Below, in pieces: positions 45,794-53,487 of a stretch of DNA of 64,000 bases. Positions within the stretch are counted from its first letter, which is position 1. The number at the start of each line of letters is the position of its first letter. The DNA is taken from positions 1-64,000 of the forward strand of contig NZ_BOPH01000146.1 in NCBI RefSeq assembly GCF_016863655.1, read 5' to 3'. The notes beneath the pieces are model-generated. The model was given only the letters and a program-made list of their open reading frames with translations, did no database searches and had not been told where the DNA came from. The translations under genes were made by a program, and so were the position numbers. Source of the stretch: Virgisporangium ochraceum (lineage in GTDB: Bacteria; Actinomycetota; Actinomycetes; Mycobacteriales; Micromonosporaceae).

Positions 45794-46560
45794 CACTGCG
45801 GCAGGCCGTCCAACGGGCTCGAGGCGGTGGCGTACTCGGCCCGCGGGATGCGGCCGGCGCCGTACGCGAGCCGGCCGGCCTCGACCGCGAGCCGCATCGC
45901 GGCCGCCATGCGCGCCGGGTGCTCCGCACGCGTCACAGCGGTGGCGAGCAGCACGCCGTCGCAGCCCAGTTCCATCGCCAACGCGGCGTCGGACGCCGTA
46001 CCGATGCCGGCGTCGAGGATGACCGGGACGCTGACCGCCTGCCGGATCAGCGTGATGTTGTGCGGGTTGCGGATGCCCAGGCCCGACCCGATCGGCGCGC
46101 CGAGCGGCATCACGGCCGCGCAGCCCGCGTCGGCCAGGCGGCGGGCGAGGATCGGGTCGTCGTTGGTGTAGGGCAGCACGGTGAACCCGTCGTCGACCAG
46201 GAGCCGTGCCGCCGCAAGGGTTTCGACCGGGTCGGGCAGCAGGGTCCCCTCGTCGCCGATCACCTCGAGCTTGACCCACGTGGTGTCGAACGCCTCGCGG
46301 GCCAGGTGTGCGAGCTTCACCGCCTCGGTGGCGGTGTAGCAGCCGGCGGTGTTCGGCAGCACCCGCACCCCGCACCGCTCGATGACGTCGAGCACCGAGC
46401 CCTTGGCCGCGGGATCGAGGCGCCGCAACGCCACCGTGACGAGCGCGGTGCCGCTGGCCCTGATCGCGTCGGCCAGCGCCGTGTGGCTGGACGCCCCGCC
46501 GGTGCCCAGGATCAGCCGTGACGGCAGCTCGTCGCCGCCGATGAGAAATGCGTCATCCAC
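45790..46560 (-). CDS. thiG: Thiazole synthase
   Basis: ThiG forms the thiazole ring from DXP, dehydroglycine and the ThiS thiocarboxylate. The 256-residue TIM barrel has RLILGTGGASSHTALADAI near 15, NTAGCYTATEAVKLAHLARE near 70, and WVKLEVIGDEGTLLPDPVET with the DXP-binding Lys. MPLGAPIGSGLGIRNPHNI and DAGIGTASDAALAMELGCDG follow. It overlaps thiS at its start and the TenI-like gene at its end. Confidence 0.95.
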   Translation of the reverse strand: MDDAFLIGGDELPSRLILGTGGASSHTALADAIRASGTALVTVALRRLDPAAKGSVLDVIERCGVRVLPNTAGCYTATEAVKLAHLAREAFDTTWVKLEVIGDEGTLLPDPVETLAAARLLVDDGFTVLPYTNDDPILARRLADAGCAAVMPLGAPIGSGLGIRNPHNITLIRQAVSVPVILDAGIGTASDAALAMELGCDGVLLATAVTRAEHPARMAAAMRLAVEAGRLAYGAGRIPRAEYATASSPLDGLPQW

Positions 46561-46756
46561 CTTGCACCGCCGTGAGTATCTCGATCGCGTCGCCGTCGCG
46601 CAGCGGGGTCACCGGCCACCGGTACCGCGGCACCACCTCGCTGTTGACCGCCACCGCCAGCCCCCGGTCGGTGTCGGGCGCCAGCTGCCGGACCACATCG
46701 TCCACAGTGGACCCGGCGGGGGCCTCGCTGGCTTTTCCATTGACGGTCAGGTTCAT
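46553..46756 (-). CDS. thiS: Sulfur carrier protein ThiS
   Basis: This 67-residue ubiquitin-like carrier begins MNLTVNGKASEAPAGS and ends with the required Gly-Gly after ILTAVQ. It is adenylated and carries the sulfur used by ThiG. The ATG overlaps the thiO stop by 4 nt. No thiF is in the cluster, so activation must come from a gene elsewhere. Confidence 0.93.
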   Translation of the reverse strand: MNLTVNGKASEAPAGSTVDDVVRQLAPDTDRGLAVAVNSEVVPRYRWPVTPLRDGDAIEILTAVQGG

Positions 46757-47790
46757 GGGGCGACCTCCGCGAACCGGTCGGGGCTGAATGGTCGGAACAG
46801 CTCGGGCAGCTCGCCGGTGTCGAGCAGCGTGACGATCGCGTCGGCGGTCACCGGCGCCAGCAGCACCCCGTCGCGGTAGTGCCCGGTCGCGACGACGGTG
46901 CCGGGCGCGACCTCGCCGACCAGCGGCGCGTTGTCGGGCGTACCCGGCCGCAGCCCGGCCGAGGTCTCCACCAGTTCGTACTCGGCGAGCGCGGGTACGA
47001 GCGCGACGGCCGGACGCAGCAGGTCGAGCACGCCGCCGGCGGTCACCGTGGTGTCGGTGCCGCGCTCCTCCTCGGTGGCGCCGACGACGACCTCGCCGTC
47101 GGCGCGCGGCACGATGTAGACCGAGCGGTTGGCGACCTGGCCGCGGATGACGTGGGTGAGGCCGTCGCCCCGGAGCCGGGCGATCTGACCCTTCACCGGC
47201 CGCACCGGCAGGCCGGGCACGAGGTCGGCGGTGGCGTGGCCGGCGGCGAGCACGGTGAGGTCGGCCGGCCATTCGCCTCCGGTGACAACCGTTCCCTCCG
47301 GCAGGGCGGCGAGCAGCGCACGGGCCACCCGCCGCGGATCGACCTGCCCGTCGCCGGGCAGGAACGCGCCCCCGCGCACGCGCGGCGACAGCAGCGGCTC
47401 CCGGTCACGCACCTCCGCCGCGGTGAGCGGTCGCACCGGCAGCCCGCTGCGCCGGTGGAAGTCGACCAGCCGCCGCACGGCGCGGAGGTCGTCGTCGGTG
47501 CCGGCCACCAGCACCGTGCCGTCGTTGCGGTAGGAAAGATCGATACGGGACGCGGATGCGAGCTCCGCCGCGAACGCGGGCCATCGGGCCGCGGCGGCGA
47601 GCAGCAGCCGGTGCAGCGGCTCTTCCCCGAAGCGGGCCTCACCGGTGGGCGCGAGCATGCCGGCGGCCACCCCGGTGGCGCCGCTGCCCGGTGCCGGGTC
47701 GTACACCCGCACCTCGTGACCGCGTTCCGCGCACCGCCACGCGATCGCGAGCCCGATCACGCCGCCACCGACGACCGCGACCCGGCTCAC
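46753..47790 (-). CDS. thiO: Glycine oxidase ThiO
   Basis: The 345-residue FAD enzyme oxidises glycine to the imine used by ThiG, the aerobic route in place of ThiH. It has the dinucleotide motif VAVVGGGVIGLAIAWRCAER at the N-terminus. GATGVAAGMLAPTGEARF near 38, VKGQIARLRGD and IVPRADGEVVVGATEEE mark the DAAO fold, and the C-terminal FAD site has TGHYRDGVLLAPVTADAI. I chose GTG 47790. It lies 34 bp after thiE and overlaps thiS. Confidence 0.93.
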   Translation of the reverse strand: MSRVAVVGGGVIGLAIAWRCAERGHEVRVYDPAPGSGATGVAAGMLAPTGEARFGEEPLHRLLLAAAARWPAFAAELASASRIDLSYRNDGTVLVAGTDDDLRAVRRLVDFHRRSGLPVRPLTAAEVRDREPLLSPRVRGGAFLPGDGQVDPRRVARALLAALPEGTVVTGGEWPADLTVLAAGHATADLVPGLPVRPVKGQIARLRGDGLTHVIRGQVANRSVYIVPRADGEVVVGATEEERGTDTTVTAGGVLDLLRPAVALVPALAEYELVETSAGLRPGTPDNAPLVGEVAPGTVVATGHYRDGVLLAPVTADAIVTLLDTGELPELFRPFSPDRFAEVAP

Positions 47791-47824
47791 GGCGCACCGC
47801 CCGGCGTGGTGCCGTGCCCGCGTC

Positions 47825-48445
47825 TCATCCCGCCACCAGCGTCGCGAGCCGGGCGGCGGCCCCCCTCGGGTCGTCGGCCGAGCAGATCGCGGCCACCACC
47901 GCCACCCCGTGCGCACCAGCGGCGAGCAGCGCTCCGGCGGTCTCCTCCGTGACGCCGCCGATCGCGATCACCGGGACCTCCACCGCGTCCGCGACCGCCG
48001 CGACCCCGGCGGGCCCGATCGGCGGTGGCAGCGTGGTCTTCGTGGTGCTCACGTACGCGGGACCGGTGCCGAGGTAGTCGGCGCCGGCGGCCACGGCCAG
48101 GCGGGCGGCGTCGGGGTCGCGGGCGGTCGCGCCGAGCACGGCGCGCGGACCGAGGACCCGGCGGGCCGCCTCCACCGGCAGGTCGGTGCCGCCCACGTGC
48201 CCACCGTCGGCGCCGACCGCGAGGGCGACGTGGAGCCGGTCGTTGACCAGGCACGTCGCCCCGGCCGCGCGGCACAGCCCGAGCACGACCCCGGCCAGCT
48301 CGAACGCCTCGCGGTCGCTGACCGCGGACCCCACCCGCACCTGGACCGTGTCGACGCCGCCGGCCAGGGCGGCGGCCACCGTGCCGGGCACGTCGCGGCC
48401 CGCGGTGGCGTCGGTGACGAGGTGCAGCCGGCCGATTCGAGGCAT
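47825..48445 (-). CDS. thiE: Thiamine-phosphate synthase
   Basis: ThiE joins HMP-PP and thiazole phosphate. The 206-residue TIM barrel has LHLVTDATAGRDVPGTV at the start, VDTVQVRVG near 31-39, and the ThiE motif CLVNDRLHVALAVGADGGHV near 65-84. YLGTGPAYVSTTKTT follows near 124, with IAIGGVTEETAGALLAAGA for phosphate binding. Most ThiE proteins have QLRxK where this has QVRVG, so the conserved lysine is missing. It is the first gene after the TPP riboswitch. Confidence 0.88.
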   Translation of the reverse strand: MPRIGRLHLVTDATAGRDVPGTVAAALAGGVDTVQVRVGSAVSDREAFELAGVVLGLCRAAGATCLVNDRLHVALAVGADGGHVGGTDLPVEAARRVLGPRAVLGATARDPDAARLAVAAGADYLGTGPAYVSTTKTTLPPPIGPAGVAAVADAVEVPVIAIGGVTEETAGALLAAGAHGVAVVAAICSADDPRGAAARLATLVAG

Positions 48446-48456
48446 CAGACACTCCT

Positions 48457-48540
48457 CTTCCTGCGCCGGCATGACCCGGATCAGGTTCAGCGGTCGGGGG
48501 CTCACAGCCCCCCTCTCAGCCCGGTGCACCGGACTCCCGC
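48457..48540 (-). promoter_or_regulatory. TPP riboswitch (THI element)
   Basis: On the minus strand the leader of thiE has the THI-box core. CGGGAGTCCGGTGCACCGG leads into the pyrimidine-binding CTGAGAG, and after a GC-rich variable stem comes CTGAACCTGATCCGGGTCAT followed by GCCGGCGCAGGAAG. It ends about 12 nt before the thiE ATG and overlaps the region of its ribosome site, so translational control by thiamine diphosphate is most likely. It should govern all six thi genes. Confidence 0.93.
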
Positions 48541-48627
48541 GGGTTGGGTTCCCGACGACCCTAACGCCGCGCCGCCGGGGATCGCCAGGCCTGCCCACGC
48601 CGCGGGAGCCCCGGCCCGCCGCCCGAC

Positions 48628-48675
48628 GGCCGGGCCCGGCCCTTCCCGGCGGGCCGGGCCCGGCCCTTCCCGGCG
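48628..48675. repeat. Two perfect copies of a 24-bp tandem repeat
   Basis: The unit at 48628-48651 is repeated exactly at 48652-48675. It contains GGGCCCGGCCCTTCCCGG and lies just before the AlkD-like gene's -10. Confidence 0.85.
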
Positions 48676-48679
48676 ACCG

Positions 48680-48691
48680 TAGGCTGGGTTG
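48680..48691 (+). promoter_or_regulatory. -10 element of a leaderless gene
   Basis: TAGGCT at 48680-48685 is 6 nt before GTG 48692. The tandem 24-bp repeat occupies the region where a -35 would lie. Confidence 0.4.
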
Positions 48692-49378
48692 GTGGCGTCC
48701 GACACCCCGCTGTCCCGCACGGTGCTCGACCGGCTGGTGCTGGTCTACGGCGGCGCCGCCGATCCGGTCGACGCCGGTCCGATGCGCGCCTACATGCGCG
48801 ACGCGTTCCCGTTCCTCGGCATCAAGACGCCCCGCCGGCGCGAGCTGGCCAGGCAGATCCTGCGCGGCCTGCCGGCGCCGGTGGAGGCCGACCTCAGGGC
48901 GGTGGCGCTGGCCTGCTGGGCGCAGCCGGCCCGGGAGTACCAGTACTTCGCGGTCGACTGGTTGGTCAGGCACGCCGCCCGGCCCGGGCCGGGCTTCCTC
49001 CCCACGGTCGAGACCCTGGTGACCACCCGGTCGTGGTGGGACACGGTCGACCCGCTCGCGACCCGGGTGGTCGGCGCGATCGTCACCAACCACCCGGCCG
49101 CCGTGTCCACAATGGACAAATGGGCCGCCGACGACAACCTGTGGCTCGCCCGCACCGCGGTGCTGCACCAGTTGCACTACAAGGAGAACACCGACACCAC
49201 GCGGCTGTTCGGTTACTGCACGGCGCTCGCCGGGAACACCGACTTCTTCATCCGCAAGGCGATCGGCTGGGCACTACGGCAGTACGCCCGCACCGACCCG
49301 GAGGCCGTGCGGGCGTACGTGGCGCAGACGCCGGCGCTGTCACGCCTGTCGGTCCGCGAGGCGACGAAGCACCTCTAG
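48692..49378 (+). CDS. AlkD-like DNA alkylation repair protein
   Basis: The 228-residue all-helical protein matches the AlkC/AlkD HEAT-like repeat glycosylase family. MRAYMRDAFPFLGIKTPRRR lies near 32-51, then REYQYFAVDWLV and the conserved WWDTVDPLATRVVG near 112. DNLWLARTAVLHQL and FFIRKAIGWALRQYAR near 187-202 complete it. The Trp/Asp residues in WWDTVD correspond to the active-site region of AlkD. Family members excise positively charged alkylated bases. It is monocistronic and converges on the metallopeptidase gene with a 4-bp overlap. Confidence 0.85.
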   Translation: MASDTPLSRTVLDRLVLVYGGAADPVDAGPMRAYMRDAFPFLGIKTPRRRELARQILRGLPAPVEADLRAVALACWAQPAREYQYFAVDWLVRHAARPGPGFLPTVETLVTTRSWWDTVDPLATRVVGAIVTNHPAAVSTMDKWAADDNLWLARTAVLHQLHYKENTDTTRLFGYCTALAGNTDFFIRKAIGWALRQYARTDPEAVRAYVAQTPALSRLSVREATKHL

Positions 49379-50310
49379 ATGCCGGCGGAGAACGTGTCGC
49401 AGCGTTTCGGGTCGCCGGACTGGTAGCCGGTCAGGAACCACTGCTTGCGCTGGGCCGACGTGCCGTGGGTGAAGCTGTCCGGGTTGACGCCGCCACCGGC
49501 CTTCTTCTGGATGGCGTCGTCGCCGATGGCTTCCGCGGTCTCGACGGCCTGCTCGATGTCGGCGTCGGTGATGCTCGTGAAGAGGGCCTGCCCGCCGGCG
49601 TCGGTGGTGGTCGTGGCGAACTTGGCCCAGCTGCCGGCGTAGCAGTCGGCCTGCAGCTCCAGCATCACCGAGTACCGGTTGGCGTTGTTCGGGTCGCGCT
49701 GCTGCTGGCGGTTGACCTGGTCGGACGTGCCCAGCAGGGTCTGCACGTGGTGGCCGTACTCGTGGGCGACCACGTACGGGGCGGCGAACTCGCCCTCGGC
49801 GCCGAAGCGGTTGGCCAGCTCCTGGTAGAAGGTCAGGTCGATGTAGACCTCACGGTCGGGAGGGCAGTAGAACGGACCCACACCGGAGTCGGCCGCGCCG
49901 CAGCCGGTGCTCACCTGGCCGGAGAAGAAGTTGGTCTCGGCCGCCTGGTACTGCTTGCCGAAGACCTGCGGCAGGGCCACCCGCCAGTAGGCCTGCACCG
50001 AGTTGACGTAGAGCAGGTTCCGGCAGTCGACCTCCTGGAACCGGTTGGGGTTCGAGGTGGCGCACTTCTGCTCGAGGTTGGTGTTGTCGCCGGTCTGGCT
50101 GCCGCCGCCGTCGCCGCCGAGGACGTTGACGCCGCCGAAGATCGCACCGCCGATCACGACGATCGCGGTGAGCACGAGACCAACCCAGCCGCCACCGCCG
50201 CTCGGGAGGGGGATCGGGATCCCGCCGCCGCGACCGCCGCCGCCTCCTCCCGACCCGCGCAGGTCCTCCACCTGGCTGGTGTCGAGGTTGGCGTTCTCGT
50301 TGAGCTCCAT
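49375..50310 (-). CDS. Membrane-anchored neutral zinc metallopeptidase (YpfJ family)
   Basis: The 311-residue protein has a Gly-rich cytoplasmic region and one membrane helix (VGLVLTAIVVIGGAIFGGV, about 42-60). An extracellular catalytic domain follows, with the zinc motif VVAHEYGHHVQ near 180 and a later LELQADCYAGSWA supplying the third ligand. PFYCPPDREVYIDLTFYQEL and HGTSAQRKQWFLTGYQSGD are family signatures. Substrates are unknown. The ATG at 50310 starts MELNENANLDTSQVEDLRG. Confidence 0.88.
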   Translation of the reverse strand: MELNENANLDTSQVEDLRGSGGGGGGRGGGIPIPLPSGGGGWVGLVLTAIVVIGGAIFGGVNVLGGDGGGSQTGDNTNLEQKCATSNPNRFQEVDCRNLLYVNSVQAYWRVALPQVFGKQYQAAETNFFSGQVSTGCGAADSGVGPFYCPPDREVYIDLTFYQELANRFGAEGEFAAPYVVAHEYGHHVQTLLGTSDQVNRQQQRDPNNANRYSVMLELQADCYAGSWAKFATTTTDAGGQALFTSITDADIEQAVETAEAIGDDAIQKKAGGGVNPDSFTHGTSAQRKQWFLTGYQSGDPKRCDTFSAGI

Positions 50311-50440
50311 CCCGGGGTACTCCTGCCTTGGTGAAGACGCCTGCCCGCGTTCGATACCCGATGATCTTGACAGGTAATCGCGTCGCGGGTGCCGGTCGGC
50401 GGCGGGTATCATGGTCCACGTGCTCGCACGCTGTGCCTGA

Positions 50441-50548
50441 ATGGCTCGCCGCACCGGCCACCCGGCTGATTATCCAGCTCGAATGACGGGTCGCCGGTGC
50501 TTCTTCATGCCATCAGCGCCCCTTGAAACTCGGAAGCGAGCCCTTTAG
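50441..50548 (+). CDS. 35-codon upstream ORF before the ABC-F gene
   Basis: The ORF starts MARRTGHPADYPARMTGRR and ends with TAG directly abutting the ABC-F ATG (TAGATG). The ABC-F ribosome site GGAAGCGAG lies within its last codons. It spans a stem-loop at 50451-50500. Short ORFs before ABC-F genes often act as ribosome-stalling attenuators; translation of this one is inferred, not shown. Confidence 0.45.
   Translation: MARRTGHPADYPARMTGRRCFFMPSAPLETRKRAL
50451..50500 (+). promoter_or_regulatory. Stem-loop in the ABC-F leader
   Basis: GCACCGGCCACCCG (50451-50464) pairs with CGGGTCGCCGGTGC (50487-50500) at 13 of 14 positions, with a 22-nt loop, wholly within the uORF. A ribosome on the uORF would melt it, as needed for attenuation. 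Confidence 0.5.
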
Positions 50549-52153
50549 ATGATCTCCGTCACCGGCCTGGAACTGCGCGCCGGATCACGCATCCTCCTCT
50601 CGGACATCAACCTCCGGGTCCAGCCCGGCGACCGCATCGGCCTCGTCGGCCGCAACGGCGCCGGCAAGACCACCACGCTCAAGGTCATGGCGGGCGAAGG
50701 CCAGCCGTTCGCGGGTCACGTCGAGCGGCGCGGCGCCGTCGGCTACCTCCCGCAGGACCCGCGCACCGGCGACCTGCACGTCACCGCCCGCGACCGGGTG
50801 CTCTCCGCGCGCGGCCTCGACAGCCTGCTGGCCGAGATGGCCAAGCTCGAGGTCGAGCTGCAGAGCGGGGGAGACGACCGGCTGGTGCGTCGCTACGGCC
50901 AGGTCGAGGAGCGCTTCGCTGCGCTGGGCGGCTACGCCGCCGAGGCCGAGGCCGCCCGCATCTGCTCCAACCTGGGCCTGCCCGACCGGGTGCTCGCCCA
51001 GCAGATCGGCACCCTGTCCGGCGGCCAGCGGCGCCGGATCGAGCTGGCCCGCATCCTGTTCGCCGACGCGGCGGCGCAGGGCGGCGGCACGCTCCTGCTC
51101 GACGAGCCGACCAACCACCTCGACGCCGACTCGATCGGCTGGCTCCGCGGGTTCCTCGGCGGGCACAAGGGCGGTCTCATCGTCATCAGCCACGACGCCG
51201 GGCTGCTCGAGGCCACCGTCAACAAGGTCTGGTACCTCGACGCGAACCGGGCCACGGTCGACACCTACAACGTCGGCTGGGCGAAGTACCTCGAACAGCG
51301 TGAGGCCGACGAGCGCCGCCGCCGCCGCGAGCGGGCCAACGCCGAGAAGAAGGCCGGCGCACTCCTCGCGCAGGCCGACAAGATGCGCGCGAAGGCCACC
51401 AAGGCGGTTGCCGCCCAGAACATGGCGAAGCGGGCCGAGCGGCTGCTGTCGGGTCTCGAAGCCGAGCGCAGCGGCGACAGGGTGGCGAAGGTGCGCTTCC
51501 CCGCGCCGGCCCCCTGCGGAAAGACCCCGCTCACCGCGCGCGAGCTGAGCAAGTCCTACGGATCCCTCGAAATTTTCGTGGACGTCGACGTGGCGGTCGA
51601 CCGCGGCTCGCGCGTCGCGGTGCTGGGTCTCAACGGAGCCGGAAAGACGACACTGCTCCGCGTCCTCGCCGGCATCCTGCCGTCCGACACCGGTGAGGTC
51701 GTTCCCGGGCACGGGCTGCGGCTCGGCTACTACGCCCAGGAGCACGAGACGCTCGACGTCGACCGCACGGTGCTCGAGCACATGCGATCGGCCGCGCCCG
51801 ACCAGACCGACGGCGACCTGCGGCGCATTCTCGGAGCGTTTCTCTTCTCCGGAGACGACGTGAGCAAGCCGGCGGGCGTGCTGTCGGGTGGCGAGAAGAC
51901 CCGGCTCGCGTTGGCGACCCTGGTGTGTTCGGGAGCCAACGTGCTGCTGCTCGACGAGCCGACGAACAACCTCGATCCGGTGAGTCGCGAGCAGGTGCTC
52001 GACGCGATCGCCCGCTACCCGGGCGCGATCGTGCTCGTGACCCACGACCCGGGCGCGGTGGCGGCGCTCAAGCCCGATCGGGCGATCCTGTTGCCCGATG
52101 GTGTCGAGGACGCGTGGAGCGACGACCTTCTCGAGTTGGTCGAGCTGGCCTGA
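50549..52153 (+). CDS. ABC-F family ATP-binding protein
   Basis: This 534-residue soluble protein has two ABC domains and no membrane part. NBD1 has GRNGAGKTTTLKV near 35, LSGGQRRRIELARIL and LLLDEPTNHLD. A charged helical linker (about 245-310) follows, with RRRRERANAEKKAGALLAQA. NBD2 has GLNGAGKTTLLRVLAG, LSGGEKTRLALATL and LLLDEPTNNLD. ABC-F proteins act on the ribosomal E site, either as translation factors (EttA-like) or in antibiotic protection. Which applies here is unclear, but the uORF/stem-loop leader would suit an inducible gene. Confidence 0.92.
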   Translation: MISVTGLELRAGSRILLSDINLRVQPGDRIGLVGRNGAGKTTTLKVMAGEGQPFAGHVERRGAVGYLPQDPRTGDLHVTARDRVLSARGLDSLLAEMAKLEVELQSGGDDRLVRRYGQVEERFAALGGYAAEAEAARICSNLGLPDRVLAQQIGTLSGGQRRRIELARILFADAAAQGGGTLLLDEPTNHLDADSIGWLRGFLGGHKGGLIVISHDAGLLEATVNKVWYLDANRATVDTYNVGWAKYLEQREADERRRRRERANAEKKAGALLAQADKMRAKATKAVAAQNMAKRAERLLSGLEAERSGDRVAKVRFPAPAPCGKTPLTARELSKSYGSLEIFVDVDVAVDRGSRVAVLGLNGAGKTTLLRVLAGILPSDTGEVVPGHGLRLGYYAQEHETLDVDRTVLEHMRSAAPDQTDGDLRRILGAFLFSGDDVSKPAGVLSGGEKTRLALATLVCSGANVLLLDEPTNNLDPVSREQVLDAIARYPGAIVLVTHDPGAVAALKPDRAILLPDGVEDAWSDDLLELVELA

Positions 52154-52352
52154 GCCCCCGCCTCCCACGGGGTGTCCACATAGGACTTGTTGCCGATCAT
52201 GCACGGAGTGCAATAAAAGACAATTCGTACATTGCCCGGATTCATCCGCCCGTAGAAACGCTTCCATCCCTCGTGATGGTGACGGTATCGGGTTGATGAC
52301 AATGCACTGCGTGTCGGTTGGCGCCCGGTCGATATCTAGCGCATGATCCAAC

Positions 52353-52363
52353 TAGACGGTCTA
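52353..52363. promoter_or_regulatory. Short TAGACGGTCTA palindrome
   Basis: TAGAC-G-GTCTA has 5-bp arms of the type bound by some TetR-family repressors. It lies 51 bp before the small HTH gene, in a 260-bp gap that is otherwise without a recognisable feature. No TetR gene is adjacent. Confidence 0.25.
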
Positions 52364-52413
52364 ATGAGTGAGGACCGCACCATCACCGCCAGCCTGGGAC
52401 GTGAGGGATCAGC

Positions 52414-52638
52414 ATGGCAGCCACCGCCACCACCAGCACGGAGAAGGGCCGCCGCATCGTCGGAGCGGAACGGCAGACGCTCGCGAAGGACCTTGTGAAG
52501 CGGTACACGGGTGGAGAGAGCATCCGTGCTCTCGCCGCTTCGACGGGTCGCTCCTACGGGTTCGTCCACCGGGTGCTCACCGAGTCCGGGGTCCAGCTCC
52601 GGCAGCGCGGCGGCGCTCGGCGGCGCAAGAAGGCCTGA
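52414..52638 (+). CDS. Small helix-turn-helix protein
   Basis: This basic 74-residue protein has a helix-turn-helix at about 22-58 (LAKDLVKRYTGGESIRALAA, then GRSYGFVHRVLTESG) and a Lys/Arg tail (GGARRRKKA). It is a type common in actinobacteria and resembles the DNA-binding part of resolvase or Sin-like HTH proteins, with no other domain. The targets are unknown. Upstream GGACGTGAGGGATC contains a GAGGGAT ribosome site. The enoyl-CoA hydratase gene starts 20 bp after its stop. Confidence 0.8.
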   Translation: MAATATTSTEKGRRIVGAERQTLAKDLVKRYTGGESIRALAASTGRSYGFVHRVLTESGVQLRQRGGARRRKKA

Positions 52639-52658
52639 GCGCCGCGACCGTGAGCACA

Positions 52659-53423
52659 ATGAGCACAACCGAGAACGACCCGGGGGTTCAGCTACACCGC
52701 GACGGGCCGGTGGCAACGATCTCGTTGTCCCGGCCCGAAGTGCTGAACGCACAGACCCCCCAGATGTGGGACGCGCTGCGCCGGTTCGGCAAGGAGCTGT
52801 CCGGAGACGTCCGGGTGGTCGTCGTGCGTGGCGAGGGCCGCTCGTTCTCGGCGGGTATCGATCTCAAGGTTGCCGGGGATGGCGAGTTCCACCTGCTCGC
52901 CAGCTCCGCCGACGAGGTCGCCCTGGCCCGCATCGAGGGCTATCAGGAGGCGTTCACGTGGCTCCGGCGGCCCGACCTCGTGTCGATCGCGGCGGTTCAC
53001 GGTCACGCGATCGGTGCGGGGTTCCAGCTCGCCCTCGCGTGTGATCTGCGTGTTGTTGCTGATGATGCGAAGTTCTCCATGGCCGAGATCTCGCTCGGTC
53101 TCGTGCCCGATCTCGGTGGCACGAAACCCCTGTACGACCTCGTCGGTCCGGCCCGCGCCCTCGAGCTGTGCGTCACCGGTCGCCGCGTGGGCGCGGCCGA
53201 GGCCGAGCGGATGGGCCTCGTGAACCGGCTCGTGCCGGCGGCCGAGCTCGATGCCGCCGTGGCGGACCTGGCGGCGGCCATCGTCGCCGGTAACCGCGAC
53301 GCTGTCGTCGAGACCAAGGCGCTCGTCGCCGGTGCCGGCGGTCGCGACCTCGACACCCAGCGGAGGTACGAGCGCGAGGCGCAGCTGCGTCGTCTGCGCG
53401 ACCTGGCGGGTCTCGGCGAATAA
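52659..53423 (+). CDS. Enoyl-CoA hydratase/isomerase family protein
   Basis: The 254-residue crotonase-fold protein has the oxyanion-hole segments VVVRGEGRSFSAGIDLKV near 50 and HGHAIGAGFQLALACDLRV near 100-118. These are followed by FSMAEISLGLVPDLGGTKPL near 125, where the catalytic acids would lie. It may hydrate or isomerise acyl-CoA esters; substrate choice cannot be read from sequence. GTG 52650 is an alternative start. The close spacing to the HTH gene suggests a shared transcript. Confidence 0.88.
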   Translation: MSTTENDPGVQLHRDGPVATISLSRPEVLNAQTPQMWDALRRFGKELSGDVRVVVVRGEGRSFSAGIDLKVAGDGEFHLLASSADEVALARIEGYQEAFTWLRRPDLVSIAAVHGHAIGAGFQLALACDLRVVADDAKFSMAEISLGLVPDLGGTKPLYDLVGPARALELCVTGRRVGAAEAERMGLVNRLVPAAELDAAVADLAAAIVAGNRDAVVETKALVAGAGGRDLDTQRRYEREAQLRRLRDLAGLGE

Positions 53424-53487
53424 TTCCTGACGCCCGGCGGTTGATCCGGCCAGGAAGTGTCACACCGTCGGGGTTAGGTAACTGTTC

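Noticed and set aside
50367..50372. TTGACA as the -35 of the ABC-F promoter
   Set aside because: The only good -10 nearby (TATCAT at 50407) is 34 nt away, far from the 16-18 nt needed.
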